Below are positions 52,271-62,180 of a stretch of DNA of 64,000 bases, piece by piece. The notes beneath the pieces were generated by a model, which was given only the letters and a program-made list of their open reading frames with translations, made no database searches and was not told where the DNA came from. The DNA is from an uncultured Verrucomicrobiales bacterium (GTDB lineage Bacteria; Verrucomicrobiota; Verrucomicrobiia; Verrucomicrobiales; Akkermansiaceae), in assembly GCA_937901085.1 (NCBI GenBank), contig CALCHQ010000086.1:1-64000 (forward strand). Reading direction: 5' to 3'. A program made the position numbers and the translations under genes. Numbering within the stretch: position 1 is the stretch's first letter; each line of letters starts with the position of its first letter.

Positions 52271-53704
52271 ATGAGCAACTCCATCCTTTCCACCCTCGAA
52301 ACCGCCTGGCTTATCTTCCTCGTCATCATGTTCTTCAACGTGATGATTTTCGTACACGAACTGGGGCATTTCCTGGCAGGCAAGTGGCGCGGCGCGTACA
52401 TCGACCGCTTCCAGATCTGGTTCGGCAAGCCCATCTGGCAGAAAAAGATTGGTGGCGTGCAATGGGGCATCGGCTGGATTCCCGCCGGCGGCTTTGTCTC
52501 CCTGCCCCAGCTGGGAGACATGCAGGGAATCGAAGGCGAGGCCGACATTCCCAAGGATTTGAAGCCTCTCAAACCGCTGGATAAAGTCATTATTGCCGCA
52601 GCAGGCCCGTTTGCCTCTCTGTTGCTGGCCTATTTCTTTGCCGTACTCGTCTGGATTGTCGGCAAACCCGTGGGCGAACTGCCCACCACCACCATCGGCT
52701 ACGTTCCGGCAGGCTCCCCCGCCGCCCAGGCCGGGCTGCTGCCCGGTGACGTCATCCGAGCCGTGGACGGGCAAGCCGTGCAGAAATGGATGGGCAACAT
52801 GGAAGGGGTGCGCGAACTGGTGGCCATGAGCGAGCATGAAACCATCACCTTCACCATCGACCGCCCGCAGCCCGACGGCAGCATGCAGCAGCTCACCATC
52901 GAAAGCGGCTACAAACTGCCGGAGACCAAGTGGTGGCAGCGCACCGCCATGCGCCAGGTGGGCATCATGCCCGCCTCCCCCACCCTCGTGGGCGACATCA
53001 TTCCCGGTTCCCCGGCAGAACAAGCCGGTCTGGTGAAAGGGCAGCGCATCATCCGCCTCAACGGAGACGCCGTGTACTCTCCCGCCCCGGTACTCTATGC
53101 CGCCGAAAAAGGAGCCGTGGAACTCACCCTGCAGAACCCCGACGGCAGCGAGCTGACCACCCGCATCACTCCGGCGCTGCCGGCCAACTGGCAGGGGCTC
53201 GCAGGCGCACGCCCCATCCTGGGTTTCACCTGGGGAGGCATGGACAATACCCTGCAGACCGAGCATCCTGGCGTGCAGCAGCAGATTAACCAGAGCTTCC
53301 GCTGGATGGGCGAAACCCTGGCCAAAGTGGCCGCCCCCGGCAGCAGCGTCGGCATGGAGCATCTCTCCGGCCCGGTCGGCATCGGTAACTACCTGTACCA
53401 GATGCTGGAATCGGAGAACGGCTGGAAACTCATCCTCTGGTTTGCCGTGGTACTGAACGTGAACCTGGCCGTACTGAACATCCTGCCCCTGCCCATCGTG
53501 GACGGCGGCCATGTGGTACTCGGCACGCTGGAAATCATCTTCCGCCGCCCCGTGGGTGGAAAGATTCTGGAGTGGATTCAGACCGGCTTCATCTTCCTGC
53601 TGCTCTTCTTCTTCGTTTTCGTCACCTTCAAGGATGTGGGCGACCTCGTCGGCAACACAGAAGATGCAGCAGACAAGCTGCCAGCACCCATCTTCACCCG
53701 ATAA
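52271..53704 (+). CDS. rseP: RIP metalloprotease RseP (site-2 protease)
   Basis: The 477-residue intramembrane zinc protease cleaves anti-sigma factors and leftover signal peptides inside the membrane. The metal motif HELGH is at 29-33 in the first helix. Two PDZ domains follow, near 140-235 and 250-330. The second conserved segment LPLPIVDGGHV near 404-414 supplies the third metal ligand (Asp). About four membrane helices are visible. The chosen ATG follows the promoter; an earlier in-frame ATG at 52211 precedes the -35 box. Confidence 0.93.
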   Translation: MSNSILSTLETAWLIFLVIMFFNVMIFVHELGHFLAGKWRGAYIDRFQIWFGKPIWQKKIGGVQWGIGWIPAGGFVSLPQLGDMQGIEGEADIPKDLKPLKPLDKVIIAAAGPFASLLLAYFFAVLVWIVGKPVGELPTTTIGYVPAGSPAAQAGLLPGDVIRAVDGQAVQKWMGNMEGVRELVAMSEHETITFTIDRPQPDGSMQQLTIESGYKLPETKWWQRTAMRQVGIMPASPTLVGDIIPGSPAEQAGLVKGQRIIRLNGDAVYSPAPVLYAAEKGAVELTLQNPDGSELTTRITPALPANWQGLAGARPILGFTWGGMDNTLQTEHPGVQQQINQSFRWMGETLAKVAAPGSSVGMEHLSGPVGIGNYLYQMLESENGWKLILWFAVVLNVNLAVLNILPLPIVDGGHVVLGTLEIIFRRPVGGKILEWIQTGFIFLLLFFFVFVTFKDVGDLVGNTEDAADKLPAPIFTR

Positions 53705-53711
53705 AAGCCCC

Positions 53712-53744
53712 ACCGCCGCGGATAGAAACACCAGCGGCGGTTTT
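53712..53744 (+). terminator. Terminator after rseP
   Basis: ACCGCCGC (53712-53719) pairs with GCGGCGGT (53734-53741) around a 14-nt loop, followed by TTTAT; 8 bp after the rseP stop. Confidence 0.65.
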
Positions 53745-53769
53745 ATGTTACCACAACATCATTTTCTCC

Positions 53770-53797
53770 TTGACTCCCACACCGGAAATGATAGGCT
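53770..53797 (+). promoter_or_regulatory. Promoter of the ATP synthase operon
   Basis: TTGACT (53770-53775), 16 bp ending in TGA (extended -10), TAGGCT (53792-53797); 13 bp to ATG 53811. Confidence 0.6.
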
Positions 53798-53810
53798 ATA
53801 AGCAATCGTG

Positions 53811-54686
53811 ATGAAATCTTTTCTTACCAAAATCAACCTTGGTCTGGCAGCTCTCATGAGCGGTGTGGCGTGTGCTTCAGAGGAAGGCGGCCACCATGGA
53901 CTTTCTTCCGATGCCCCCGTTCTCTGGAATATCGAACTGCCGTTCTGGCCGGGGCATTCCCTGCCCATCACCAACTCCATGGTCATGATGACCATCGCCG
54001 TACTGCTGCTCACCCTCGTGCTGAGGCTCGCCACACGCAGGATGCAGCGCGTCCCCGGCGGCCTGCAGAACTTTGTGGAATGGGTGTTCGAGCTGCTCTA
54101 CAACTTTGTGGAAGGCCTCATCGGCAAGAAACTGGCCAGCAAGTACATCTGGTACTTTGCCACCGTCTTCCTGCTCATCCTGACCAGCAACTACATGGGG
54201 CTCATTCCCGGCGTGGGTGAAATCACCTATCAAGGCCAACCCCTCTTCCGCGGTGCCAACGCCGACCTGAATGTCACCCTCTTCCTGGGTCTCTTCTACA
54301 CCCTGCTCTGGTTCTTCTGGAGCATCAAGGAACAGGGCATCAAGCACTTTGTGGGGCACATCTTCGGTCCCAAAGGCGGCATGAAAGGACTGCTCAAAAA
54401 CCTGCTGCTGCCCGTATTCTTCTTCGTGGGGCTCATTGAGCTTCTCTCCATCGCCATCCGCCCGGTAGCTCTCGCCGCCCGTCTTTTCGGCAACATTTAC
54501 GCTGGTGAGGCCATTCTGGAACAGATGAGCATCGTCGGCTCCAGCACCCTGGGTAATGCTGCGGCCATGCTGCCCTTCATGTGTCTGGAAATCCTCGTCG
54601 GCTTCGTGCAGGCTCTCGTTTTCCTGATGCTCACGGCTATCTTCCTCAAGACCCAGGTCGGCGGTGAAGAAGAACACGCCCACTAA
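53811..54686 (+). CDS. atpB: ATP synthase F0 subunit a
   Basis: Subunit a forms the proton half-channels beside the c ring. The 291-residue protein has about six hydrophobic segments and the conserved ARLFGNIYAGE block near 226-236 with the essential Arg. It carries an N-terminal extension resembling a signal peptide (MKSFLTKINLGLAALM, then an Ala-Cys-Ala-Ser region and a His-rich stretch), as in some Bacteroidota. A GTG directly before the ATG (53808) is an alternative start. It is the first gene of the operon, in the order a, c, b, delta, alpha, gamma, beta, epsilon. Confidence 0.96.
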   Translation: MKSFLTKINLGLAALMSGVACASEEGGHHGLSSDAPVLWNIELPFWPGHSLPITNSMVMMTIAVLLLTLVLRLATRRMQRVPGGLQNFVEWVFELLYNFVEGLIGKKLASKYIWYFATVFLLILTSNYMGLIPGVGEITYQGQPLFRGANADLNVTLFLGLFYTLLWFFWSIKEQGIKHFVGHIFGPKGGMKGLLKNLLLPVFFFVGLIELLSIAIRPVALAARLFGNIYAGEAILEQMSIVGSSTLGNAAAMLPFMCLEILVGFVQALVFLMLTAIFLKTQVGGEEEHAH

Positions 54687-54695
54687 GACAATTTT

Positions 54696-54733
54696 CCCGC
54701 AGTTGATCATGTAGCAAATCGTGAAGCTGCGGG
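54696..54733 (+). promoter_or_regulatory. Intercistronic hairpin between atpB and atpE
   Basis: CCCGCAG (54696-54702) pairs with CTGCGGG (54727-54733) across a 24-nt loop in the 87-bp gap, followed by TTT. It could attenuate or process the transcript so that the c subunit, needed in excess, is made at a different rate. Confidence 0.45.
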
Positions 54734-54773
54734 TTTCAGCAAGAAACAACTAACAATAGAAAAAACAATAACT

Positions 54774-54977
54774 ATGATGCTCCCCGCTCTTGCCACCGCC
54801 GCCATCAAGTCCGGCATGGCTGTACTCGGTGCCGGTCTCGGCATTGGTGTCATCGGCATGAAAGCCGCTGAATCCACCGGCCGCAACCCCGGTGCTTCCG
54901 GTCAGGTACTGACCATCTCCATCATTCTGGCCGCTCTGATTGAAGGTGTGGCCTTCGTGGCCATCTTCATGGGCTGA
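54774..54977 (+). CDS. atpE: ATP synthase F0 subunit c
   Basis: A 67-residue hairpin of two hydrophobic helices; it forms the proton-translocating ring. Helix 1 carries the glycine-rich GAGLGIGVIG motif, the polar loop is TGRNPGASG, and helix 2 has the ion-binding glutamate in AALIEGVAF. No Ser or Thr follows the Glu, so the Na+-type ES/T motif is absent and H+ coupling is likely. Two adjacent ATG codons (54774, 54777) are possible starts. The leader is A-rich with no Shine-Dalgarno. Confidence 0.95.
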   Translation: MMLPALATAAIKSGMAVLGAGLGIGVIGMKAAESTGRNPGASGQVLTISIILAALIEGVAFVAIFMG

Positions 54978-55071
54978 ACCGCCCAGGGCATGCCGGGCCA
55001 TTCAAGACAACGGCATGCCCCGCCCCCTTTCCCCCTCAAAAAATCCGTTTTAATCCAATCAACTCATCACC

Positions 55072-55593
55072 ATGTTCAACCCGATTCTCGCAGCAGATAT
55101 TCAGGACCTGGTCACTAACTTCGGTCTGCATACCGATGCGTTCATTGCCCACCTCATTGCGTTCTGCGTGCTGGCTGCCATTGTCGTATGCTTCGGCATC
55201 AAGCCCATCTTCAAGCAGCTGGAAGAACGCCGCCAGCGCATCCAGGAGGGTGAAGACATGCACGCCCGCAGCCAGCAGGAACTGGCAGAGGTGAAGGAGA
55301 CCAGCGAAAAGTTGCTCGATGAAGCCCGCGAATCCGGCAAGAAGGAAGTGGAACAGGCCCGCGAGACTGCCGCCCGGCTGCAGGCCGAACTTTCTGCCAA
55401 AGCCAGCGCAGAAGCCCAGGCCGTCATCGAAAATGCCCGCAAGCAGGCAGAACTGGATACCCAGCGAGAAAAGGATGCCCTGCAGGGAGAATTTGCCCGG
55501 CTGGTGGCCGAAGCCACCAGCCGCGTCACCGGCAAGGTACTGAGTGACGACGACCACCGCACCATCAACGCAGAAGCCATCCGTTCCCTGTAA
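55072..55593 (+). CDS. atpF: ATP synthase F0 subunit b
   Basis: The 173-residue peripheral stalk protein has one membrane helix near residues 22-42 and then a long charged coiled coil rich in Glu, Lys, Gln and Ala to the C terminus, the usual layout of subunit b. It follows atpE by 94 bp and precedes atpH by 6 bp. The next four genes (atpH, atpA, atpG, atpD) share its reading-frame phase. Confidence 0.93.
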   Translation: MFNPILAADIQDLVTNFGLHTDAFIAHLIAFCVLAAIVVCFGIKPIFKQLEERRQRIQEGEDMHARSQQELAEVKETSEKLLDEARESGKKEVEQARETAARLQAELSAKASAEAQAVIENARKQAELDTQREKDALQGEFARLVAEATSRVTGKVLSDDDHRTINAEAIRSL

Positions 55594-55599
55594 GCCGCC

Positions 55600-55992
55600 A
55601 TGAAAATCAGCAAAGAAGTCCAGGCGCAGGCACGCCGGCTCATGCGCCTCTGCATCGGCCCCGACGGGCTGATGGAGGAGAGCATCGTGCGGCAGGTTGC
55701 CGACCAGATTGCCGAGGAAAAACCGCGCAATTACCTGGCCCTGCTCACCGCCTTCACCGAACTCGTGCGGCTGGAACAGGACTCCCGCACCGCCACCATC
55801 ACCAGCGCCGTGCCGCTGACGGCTGGAGAACAGGCCGACATCGTGGCCAGGCTGAATGCCCGCCAACCCGGACTGCACTACGAATGGCAGGTCGATTCCT
55901 CCCTTATTGCCGGGCTCACCGTCAAGGTGGGCGACAATGTGACGGATGCCTCCATCCGCACCCGCATTGAACAACTTTCCAAAATCCTCTAA
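55600..55992 (+). CDS. atpH: ATP synthase F1 subunit delta, short
   Basis: The 130-residue product is shorter than the usual ~175-180 for delta. The recognisable C-terminal part (LTAGEQADIVARLN, DSSLIAGLTVKVGD) is intact, while the N-terminal helical domain that binds the alpha subunit is reduced. Position between b and alpha confirms the identity. Whether the short form compensates through subunit b is unknown. Confidence 0.88.
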   Translation: MKISKEVQAQARRLMRLCIGPDGLMEESIVRQVADQIAEEKPRNYLALLTAFTELVRLEQDSRTATITSAVPLTAGEQADIVARLNARQPGLHYEWQVDSSLIAGLTVKVGDNVTDASIRTRIEQLSKIL

Positions 55993-56004
55993 ACACACCA
56001 CGGT

Positions 56005-57543
56005 ATGAGCAACATCGTACAAGAACTCGAAGCAAAGATTCGCAACCTCTCCACGGCCTCCGTCAACGAGAACGTGGGCACCATCAAAGCCATTGGCGAC
56101 GGCGTAGCCCACATTGAGGGCCTGAGCAACGCCATGCTCAATGAAATGATTGAATTCCCCGGCGGTGTCATGGGGCTCGCCATGAACCTGGAAGAACACG
56201 AGGTAGGCGCCGTGCTGATCGGCAACGCCACTTCCCTGAAGGAAGGCGACACCTGCAAGACCACCGGCCGCCTGCTCCAGGTACCCGTTGGCCCCGGCCT
56301 GCTCGGCCGCGTGGTGGACACCCTGGGTAACCCGCTGGACGGCAAAGGCCCCATCCAGGCCAGCACTTATTACCCCGTGGAAAAGATTGCCTCCGGCATC
56401 ATATCCCGCGAGGGTGTGAACCAGCCGGTGCAGACCGGCATTCTGCCCATTGACGCCATGATTCCCATCGGCCGTGGTCAGCGCGAACTCATCATCGGCG
56501 ACCGCTCCACCGGCAAGACCACCATCGCCACCGACACCATGATTGCCCAGGCCCAGCAGAACAAGCTGGCCGAACAGGGCAAGCTGCCGGGTCACCGCCC
56601 GCTGTACAGCATCTACGTGGCCGTGGGCCAGAAGCGCGCCACCGTCTCCCGCCTGGTGGCCAAGCTGGAGGAAGCCGGCGCCATGGAATACAGCATCGTG
56701 GTGGTGGCCTCTGCCTCCGACAGCGCCGCCATGCAGTACCTTGCCCCCTACGCCGGTTGCGCCATGGGCGAATACTTCATGGACCAGGGTCAGGATGCCC
56801 TCATCGTGTACGATGACCTCTCCAAGCACGCCGTGGCCTACCGCCAGGTATCCCTCATCCTGCGTCGTCCCTCCGGCCGCGAGGCCTACCCCGGTGACGT
56901 GTTCTACCTGCACTCCCGCCTGCTGGAACGCGCCGCCCGCATCAACAGCGAAGGTGGCCGCAAGGGTGGCTCTCTCACCGCCCTGCCTATCATCGAAACT
57001 CAGGCAGGTGACGTTTCCGCCTACATTCCAACGAATGTGATTTCCATTACCGACGGCCAGATTTTCCTGGATACCGACCTCTTCTACCAGGGTGTGCGCC
57101 CCGCCATCAACGTGGGTATCTCCGTGTCCCGCGTGGGTTCCAGCGCCCAGACCCAGATTGTGAAGAAGCTGGCCGGCTCCGTGAAGCTCGACCTCGCTCA
57201 GTTCGAAGAACTCCAGGCCTTCGCCCAGTTCGGCTCCGACCTGGACGCCGCCACCAAGGCCAAGCTGGAACGCGGCCGCCGCATCGTGGAACTCTTCAAG
57301 CAGGGGCAGTATGAGCCCAAGAGCCTCGGCATTGAGGTCATCAACCTCTACGCCATCCAGCGCGGCTTCCTCGATGACGTGGCCGTCGACAAGATTCAGG
57401 CCGTGCGCCGCCAGCTGGAGGAAGAAGCCAAGGTGAACGGAGCCAGCCTGCTCACCAGGATTGAAGCCGAAAAGGCGCTGACGCCGGAAATCGACGCCGC
57501 GCTCAAGGACTTCATGACCGCTTTCAAATCCCGCCTGAAGTAA
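56005..57543 (+). CDS. atpA: ATP synthase F1 subunit alpha
   Basis: The 512-residue non-catalytic nucleotide-binding subunit. The Walker A motif is GDRSTGKT at 165-172, where most alpha subunits have Gln in place of this Ser, a small deviation. The family signature around PAINVGISVSRVGSSAQ near 367-383 contains the arginine finger (SVSRVGS). It starts 12 bp after atpH. Confidence 0.98.
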   Translation: MSNIVQELEAKIRNLSTASVNENVGTIKAIGDGVAHIEGLSNAMLNEMIEFPGGVMGLAMNLEEHEVGAVLIGNATSLKEGDTCKTTGRLLQVPVGPGLLGRVVDTLGNPLDGKGPIQASTYYPVEKIASGIISREGVNQPVQTGILPIDAMIPIGRGQRELIIGDRSTGKTTIATDTMIAQAQQNKLAEQGKLPGHRPLYSIYVAVGQKRATVSRLVAKLEEAGAMEYSIVVVASASDSAAMQYLAPYAGCAMGEYFMDQGQDALIVYDDLSKHAVAYRQVSLILRRPSGREAYPGDVFYLHSRLLERAARINSEGGRKGGSLTALPIIETQAGDVSAYIPTNVISITDGQIFLDTDLFYQGVRPAINVGISVSRVGSSAQTQIVKKLAGSVKLDLAQFEELQAFAQFGSDLDAATKAKLERGRRIVELFKQGQYEPKSLGIEVINLYAIQRGFLDDVAVDKIQAVRRQLEEEAKVNGASLLTRIEAEKALTPEIDAALKDFMTAFKSRLK

Positions 57544-57549
57544 CACACC

Positions 57550-58410
57550 ATGGCAAGCCTGAGAGACATCAAACGCCGCATCAAGTCGGTACGCAACACA
57601 TCGCAGATTACCAAGGCGATGCAGATGGTTGCGTCTGCCAAGATGCGCCGGGCTCAGGAGCTGGCATTGAAGGGTCGCGTCTATATCCGCGCCCTCTCGC
57701 GGGTATTCAAGCACCTGCAGGAATCCATAGCCGAGGGTTCTGTCCAGCTCATGGAGAAGCGCGAACGCGGCAAACAGCTCGTCATCGTGGTCAGCACCGA
57801 CCGCGGGCTGTGCGGTGGCCTGAACACCAACCTTTTCAAAGAGGTGCTGACCCAATGCCCGGCCGAGGCCGACTACATCACCATCGGAGGCAAGCTCAAC
57901 CCGCAGTTCGCCCGCGTAGGACGCAGCCTCGCCGCCTCCTTCGTCATTGGTGACACCGTGGAGGAAGCCGAAATGAAAGCCATCCTGGATTTCATCCGCA
58001 AGGGCTTTGTGGACGGCACCTACAACCGCGTCACGGTGGTCTACCAGAAGTTCATCAACATCATGGTGCAGCGGCCGCAGGTGGTGGACATCCTGCCCAT
58101 CCAGCCGGAAGACCTGCTGAAACTGGCCGAGGAAGGCGCGGGCGAGGAGCAGGCCGATTTCCTGCTGGAGCCGAGTCCCGCAGAATTGCTTAAATCCATT
58201 CTGCCGCTGTACTTTGCCAACCTGCTCACCCAGATGGTGCTGGAAGGCAAGGCATCCGAACAATCGGCCCGCATGGTAGCCATGAAATCCGCCACAGAGA
58301 ACGCCAAGGCCCTCATCGGCGAACTCACGCTGGAGTACAACAAGGCACGCCAGGCTCAGATTACCAACGAACTTCTCGAAATCACCACGGCTATGAAGGC
58401 CATGGAGTAA
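57550..58410 (+). CDS. atpG: ATP synthase F1 subunit gamma
   Basis: The 286-residue central shaft. It opens with LRDIKRRIKSVRNTSQITKAM (about 4-24), which enters the alpha-beta core, contains STDRGLCGGLN near 78-88, and closes with the ITNELLEITTAMKAME helix. It lies 6 bp after atpA. Confidence 0.97.
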   Translation: MASLRDIKRRIKSVRNTSQITKAMQMVASAKMRRAQELALKGRVYIRALSRVFKHLQESIAEGSVQLMEKRERGKQLVIVVSTDRGLCGGLNTNLFKEVLTQCPAEADYITIGGKLNPQFARVGRSLAASFVIGDTVEEAEMKAILDFIRKGFVDGTYNRVTVVYQKFINIMVQRPQVVDILPIQPEDLLKLAEEGAGEEQADFLLEPSPAELLKSILPLYFANLLTQMVLEGKASEQSARMVAMKSATENAKALIGELTLEYNKARQAQITNELLEITTAMKAME

Positions 58411-58452
58411 CCCACCCCACCCGACATTTTTCAAAAGCAACTTATTCTCAGT

Positions 58453-59859
<1,407 letters not shown>

Positions 59860-59870
59860 TTTGATTCGCC

Positions 59871-60287
59871 ATGCCCATGCAATTCAAAATCATCACCCCC
59901 ATGCGAACCGCCCTTGAGGTGGAGGTAAACTCCATCCGGGTACCGGCCAGCAAGGGTGAAATGGAGGTGCTGCCCGGCCACGCGGCCATCATCACCTCTG
60001 TGGCCAACGGAGAACTCTCCTACACCTGCCCCGGCAAGCCTGCCGAAAGCCTCTTTGTAGGTGGCGGCTTCATGCAGGTGGATAACGACCAGGTATTGCT
60101 GGTGACCGATACCGCTCTCACCGTGGACGAAATCGACACCACCAGCGTGGAGAAGGCACTCGAACGTGCCCAGGCCGCTTTCCGCGACGGCACCTCCGTA
60201 CTCGACCGCGAAGAACAGGCTCGGCTGGAGGCCTCTATCGCCAAGCAGATTGCCATGCTCGACTTCCGCAAGAAGCGGCGCATCTGA
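59871..60287 (+). CDS. atpC: ATP synthase F1 subunit epsilon
   Basis: The 138-residue subunit couples gamma and the c ring and can inhibit ATP hydrolysis. The beta-sandwich start MQFKIITPMRTALE and the GEMEVLPGHAAIITSV block near 24-39 are typical; two C-terminal helices follow. It is the last gene of the operon and is followed by a terminator 15 bp after the stop. Confidence 0.94.
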   Translation: MPMQFKIITPMRTALEVEVNSIRVPASKGEMEVLPGHAAIITSVANGELSYTCPGKPAESLFVGGGFMQVDNDQVLLVTDTALTVDEIDTTSVEKALERAQAAFRDGTSVLDREEQARLEASIAKQIAMLDFRKKRRI

Positions 60288-60301
60288 AACAAGCTCATCG
60301 G

Positions 60302-60330
60302 AGCGAGGGACTTCAGTCCCTCGCTTTTTT
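60302..60330 (+). terminator. Rho-independent terminator of the ATP synthase operon
   Basis: AGCGAGGGACT (60302-60312) pairs with AGTCCCTCGCT (60315-60325), followed by T5. Confidence 0.93.
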
Positions 60331-60347
60331 ATTGCCGCACTTGCCGC

Positions 60348-60376
60348 TTGACCAGCGGCGGGGTTTCTGGTAGCAT
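60348..60376 (+). promoter_or_regulatory. Promoter of the SsuABC-type operon
   Basis: TTGACC (60348-60353), 17 bp ending in TGG (extended -10), TAGCAT (60371-60376). ATG 60384 follows after 7 bp; the ATG at 60375 is inside the -10 box and cannot be used. Confidence 0.78.
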
Positions 60377-60383
60377 GCAACGA

Positions 60384-61364
60384 ATGCTTCAGAAACTACT
60401 CAGCTGCCTGCTACTGGTCTGCTTCCTGCTCCTTACGGCGGGATGCAGCCAGGAGAACCCGGATAGCAGGGTTATCCGCATGGGCGGATTCCCGAATGTG
60501 ACCCATGTGCAGGCGCTGGTGGCCCGCAATATGAGCCGCCACGGCGAAGGCTGGTTTGAACGCTACCTGCCGGGCTATTCCATTGAGTGGTACACCTACA
60601 ATGCCGGCCCTACGGCCATGGAAGCGCTTTTCGGCCGCACGGCAGACCTCACCTATGCAGGCCCCAGCCCGGCGCTGAACGCCTACGCCGTCTCTGCCGG
60701 GCGCGAGGTACGCCTGCTGGCTGGTGCAGTCAATGGCGGAGCCGCCCTCATGGTGGCGGAAGGCAGTTCCATTACCACCCCGGCAGATTTCAAGGGGCGC
60801 AGCATCGCCACACCCCAGCTGGGCAACACGCAGGATGTCTCCTGCCGCGCCTGGCTGGCCCGCAACGGTCTGACCTGCACGCTGGAGGGCGGCGGGGATT
60901 GCCGCGTTGCCCCCACGCCCAACTCCATGCAGCTGCAACTCATGAAGCAGGGTGATATTGATGCCTGCTGGACGGTGGAACCCTGGGTCTCCCGGCTGGA
61001 AGCCATGGCCGGCGCACGCCTGATGGTGCAGGAGCCGGATGTTGTCACCACCGTTCTGGCGGGGCGCGTGGGCTGGTTGAAATACCACCCGCAGGAAGCG
61101 GCCCGCATCATCCAGGCCCACAAGGAACTGACCCAGTGGATTATTGACCACCCGGAAGAAGCACAGGCGCGGGTAATTGAGGAACTGACGCTTCTTACCC
61201 AGGCCCCCATGGAGCCGGAACTGGTGCGCAGCGCCTGGAAACGCCTCAGGCTGACCCACGAAATCGACCTGCCGGGACTGGAACAATTTGTCAAGGATGC
61301 CCAGCAGGCCGGACTGCTGGACCGCATGCCTCCGTTACAAGGAATCATTTACAAACAGGACTGA
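60384..61364 (+). CDS. SsuA/TauA-type ABC substrate-binding lipoprotein
   Basis: The 326-residue protein has a lipoprotein signal (LLLTAGC, Cys21) and the NMT1/SsuA-like binding fold: IRMGGFPNVTHVQALVA near 33-49, LFGRTADLTYAGPSPALNAY near 78-97, and KQGDIDACWTVEPW near 195-208. Such proteins bind aliphatic sulfonates, taurine, nitrate or thiamine precursors. It overlaps the ATPase gene by one base (TGATG). Its ligand cannot be told. Confidence 0.88.
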   Translation: MLQKLLSCLLLVCFLLLTAGCSQENPDSRVIRMGGFPNVTHVQALVARNMSRHGEGWFERYLPGYSIEWYTYNAGPTAMEALFGRTADLTYAGPSPALNAYAVSAGREVRLLAGAVNGGAALMVAEGSSITTPADFKGRSIATPQLGNTQDVSCRAWLARNGLTCTLEGGGDCRVAPTPNSMQLQLMKQGDIDACWTVEPWVSRLEAMAGARLMVQEPDVVTTVLAGRVGWLKYHPQEAARIIQAHKELTQWIIDHPEEAQARVIEELTLLTQAPMEPELVRSAWKRLRLTHEIDLPGLEQFVKDAQQAGLLDRMPPLQGIIYKQD

Positions 61365-62173
61365 TGACCCAGGAAAAACTACACCAGGAGATACACAACT
61401 TCCCCACCGCCAAGCTCAGCATCGAGCATGTGTGTAAGGATTTCGTGACCAAACGCGGCACGGTGCGCGCGCTGGACGATGTTTCCCTCACCATCAACGA
61501 GGGTGAATTCGTCTGCTTTGTCGGACCGAGCGGCTGCGGCAAATCCACCCTGCTCAACATCATTGCCGGGCTGGACAAACCCGACAGCGGCATGGCCCTC
61601 ATCGACGGCACCCCCATCACCGGGCCGGGGCGCGACCGCATGGTCATGTTCCAGGAACACGCCCTTTTCCCCTGGCTCGATGTCATCGGCAATGTCATGT
61701 TCGGGCTGAAACAGAAACCCAACCTGACCGACAAGGAGCGCCTGGAGGTGGCTAAATACTACCTTTACCTGGTGAAGATGGACCGCTTTGCCCACGCCAA
61801 TATCCACGAGCTGAGCGGCGGCATGCGCCAGCGCGTTGCGCTCGCGCGCTCCCTGGCTCCCAACCCCAAGATTCTGCTCATGGACGAGCCCTTCTCTGCG
61901 CTGGATGCCATGACCCGCGAACAACTCTACGGCGACATCCAGGAAGTCTGGGAAAAACGCCGCAAGACCATCGTCTTTGTGACCCACAACGTGCGTGAGG
62001 CGGTGTGCCTGGGCAGCCGCGTCATCCTGTTCTCCCCGCATCCCGGCCGCGTACGCGAGGAATACCCCGTCTATCTCGCGCGCCCCCGCAACATCAACAA
62101 CCACGACCTCGCCGACCTCTCGCAGGACATCACCTCGGCACTCAAGGGCTACACCGCCAACGAATCGGATTAA
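61364..62173 (+). CDS. ABC transporter ATPase, SsuB/TauB type
   Basis: The 269-residue ATPase powers the importer. Walker A is GPSGCGKST at about 53-61, the Q-loop lies in MVMFQEHALFPW, the signature motif LSGGMRQR near 146-153, and Walker B LLMDEPFSALD near 166-176. It begins by sharing one base with the binding-protein gene and ends 7 bp before the permease gene. Confidence 0.94.
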   Translation: MTQEKLHQEIHNFPTAKLSIEHVCKDFVTKRGTVRALDDVSLTINEGEFVCFVGPSGCGKSTLLNIIAGLDKPDSGMALIDGTPITGPGRDRMVMFQEHALFPWLDVIGNVMFGLKQKPNLTDKERLEVAKYYLYLVKMDRFAHANIHELSGGMRQRVALARSLAPNPKILLMDEPFSALDAMTREQLYGDIQEVWEKRRKTIVFVTHNVREAVCLGSRVILFSPHPGRVREEYPVYLARPRNINNHDLADLSQDITSALKGYTANESD

Positions 62174-62180
62174 GACCTCC

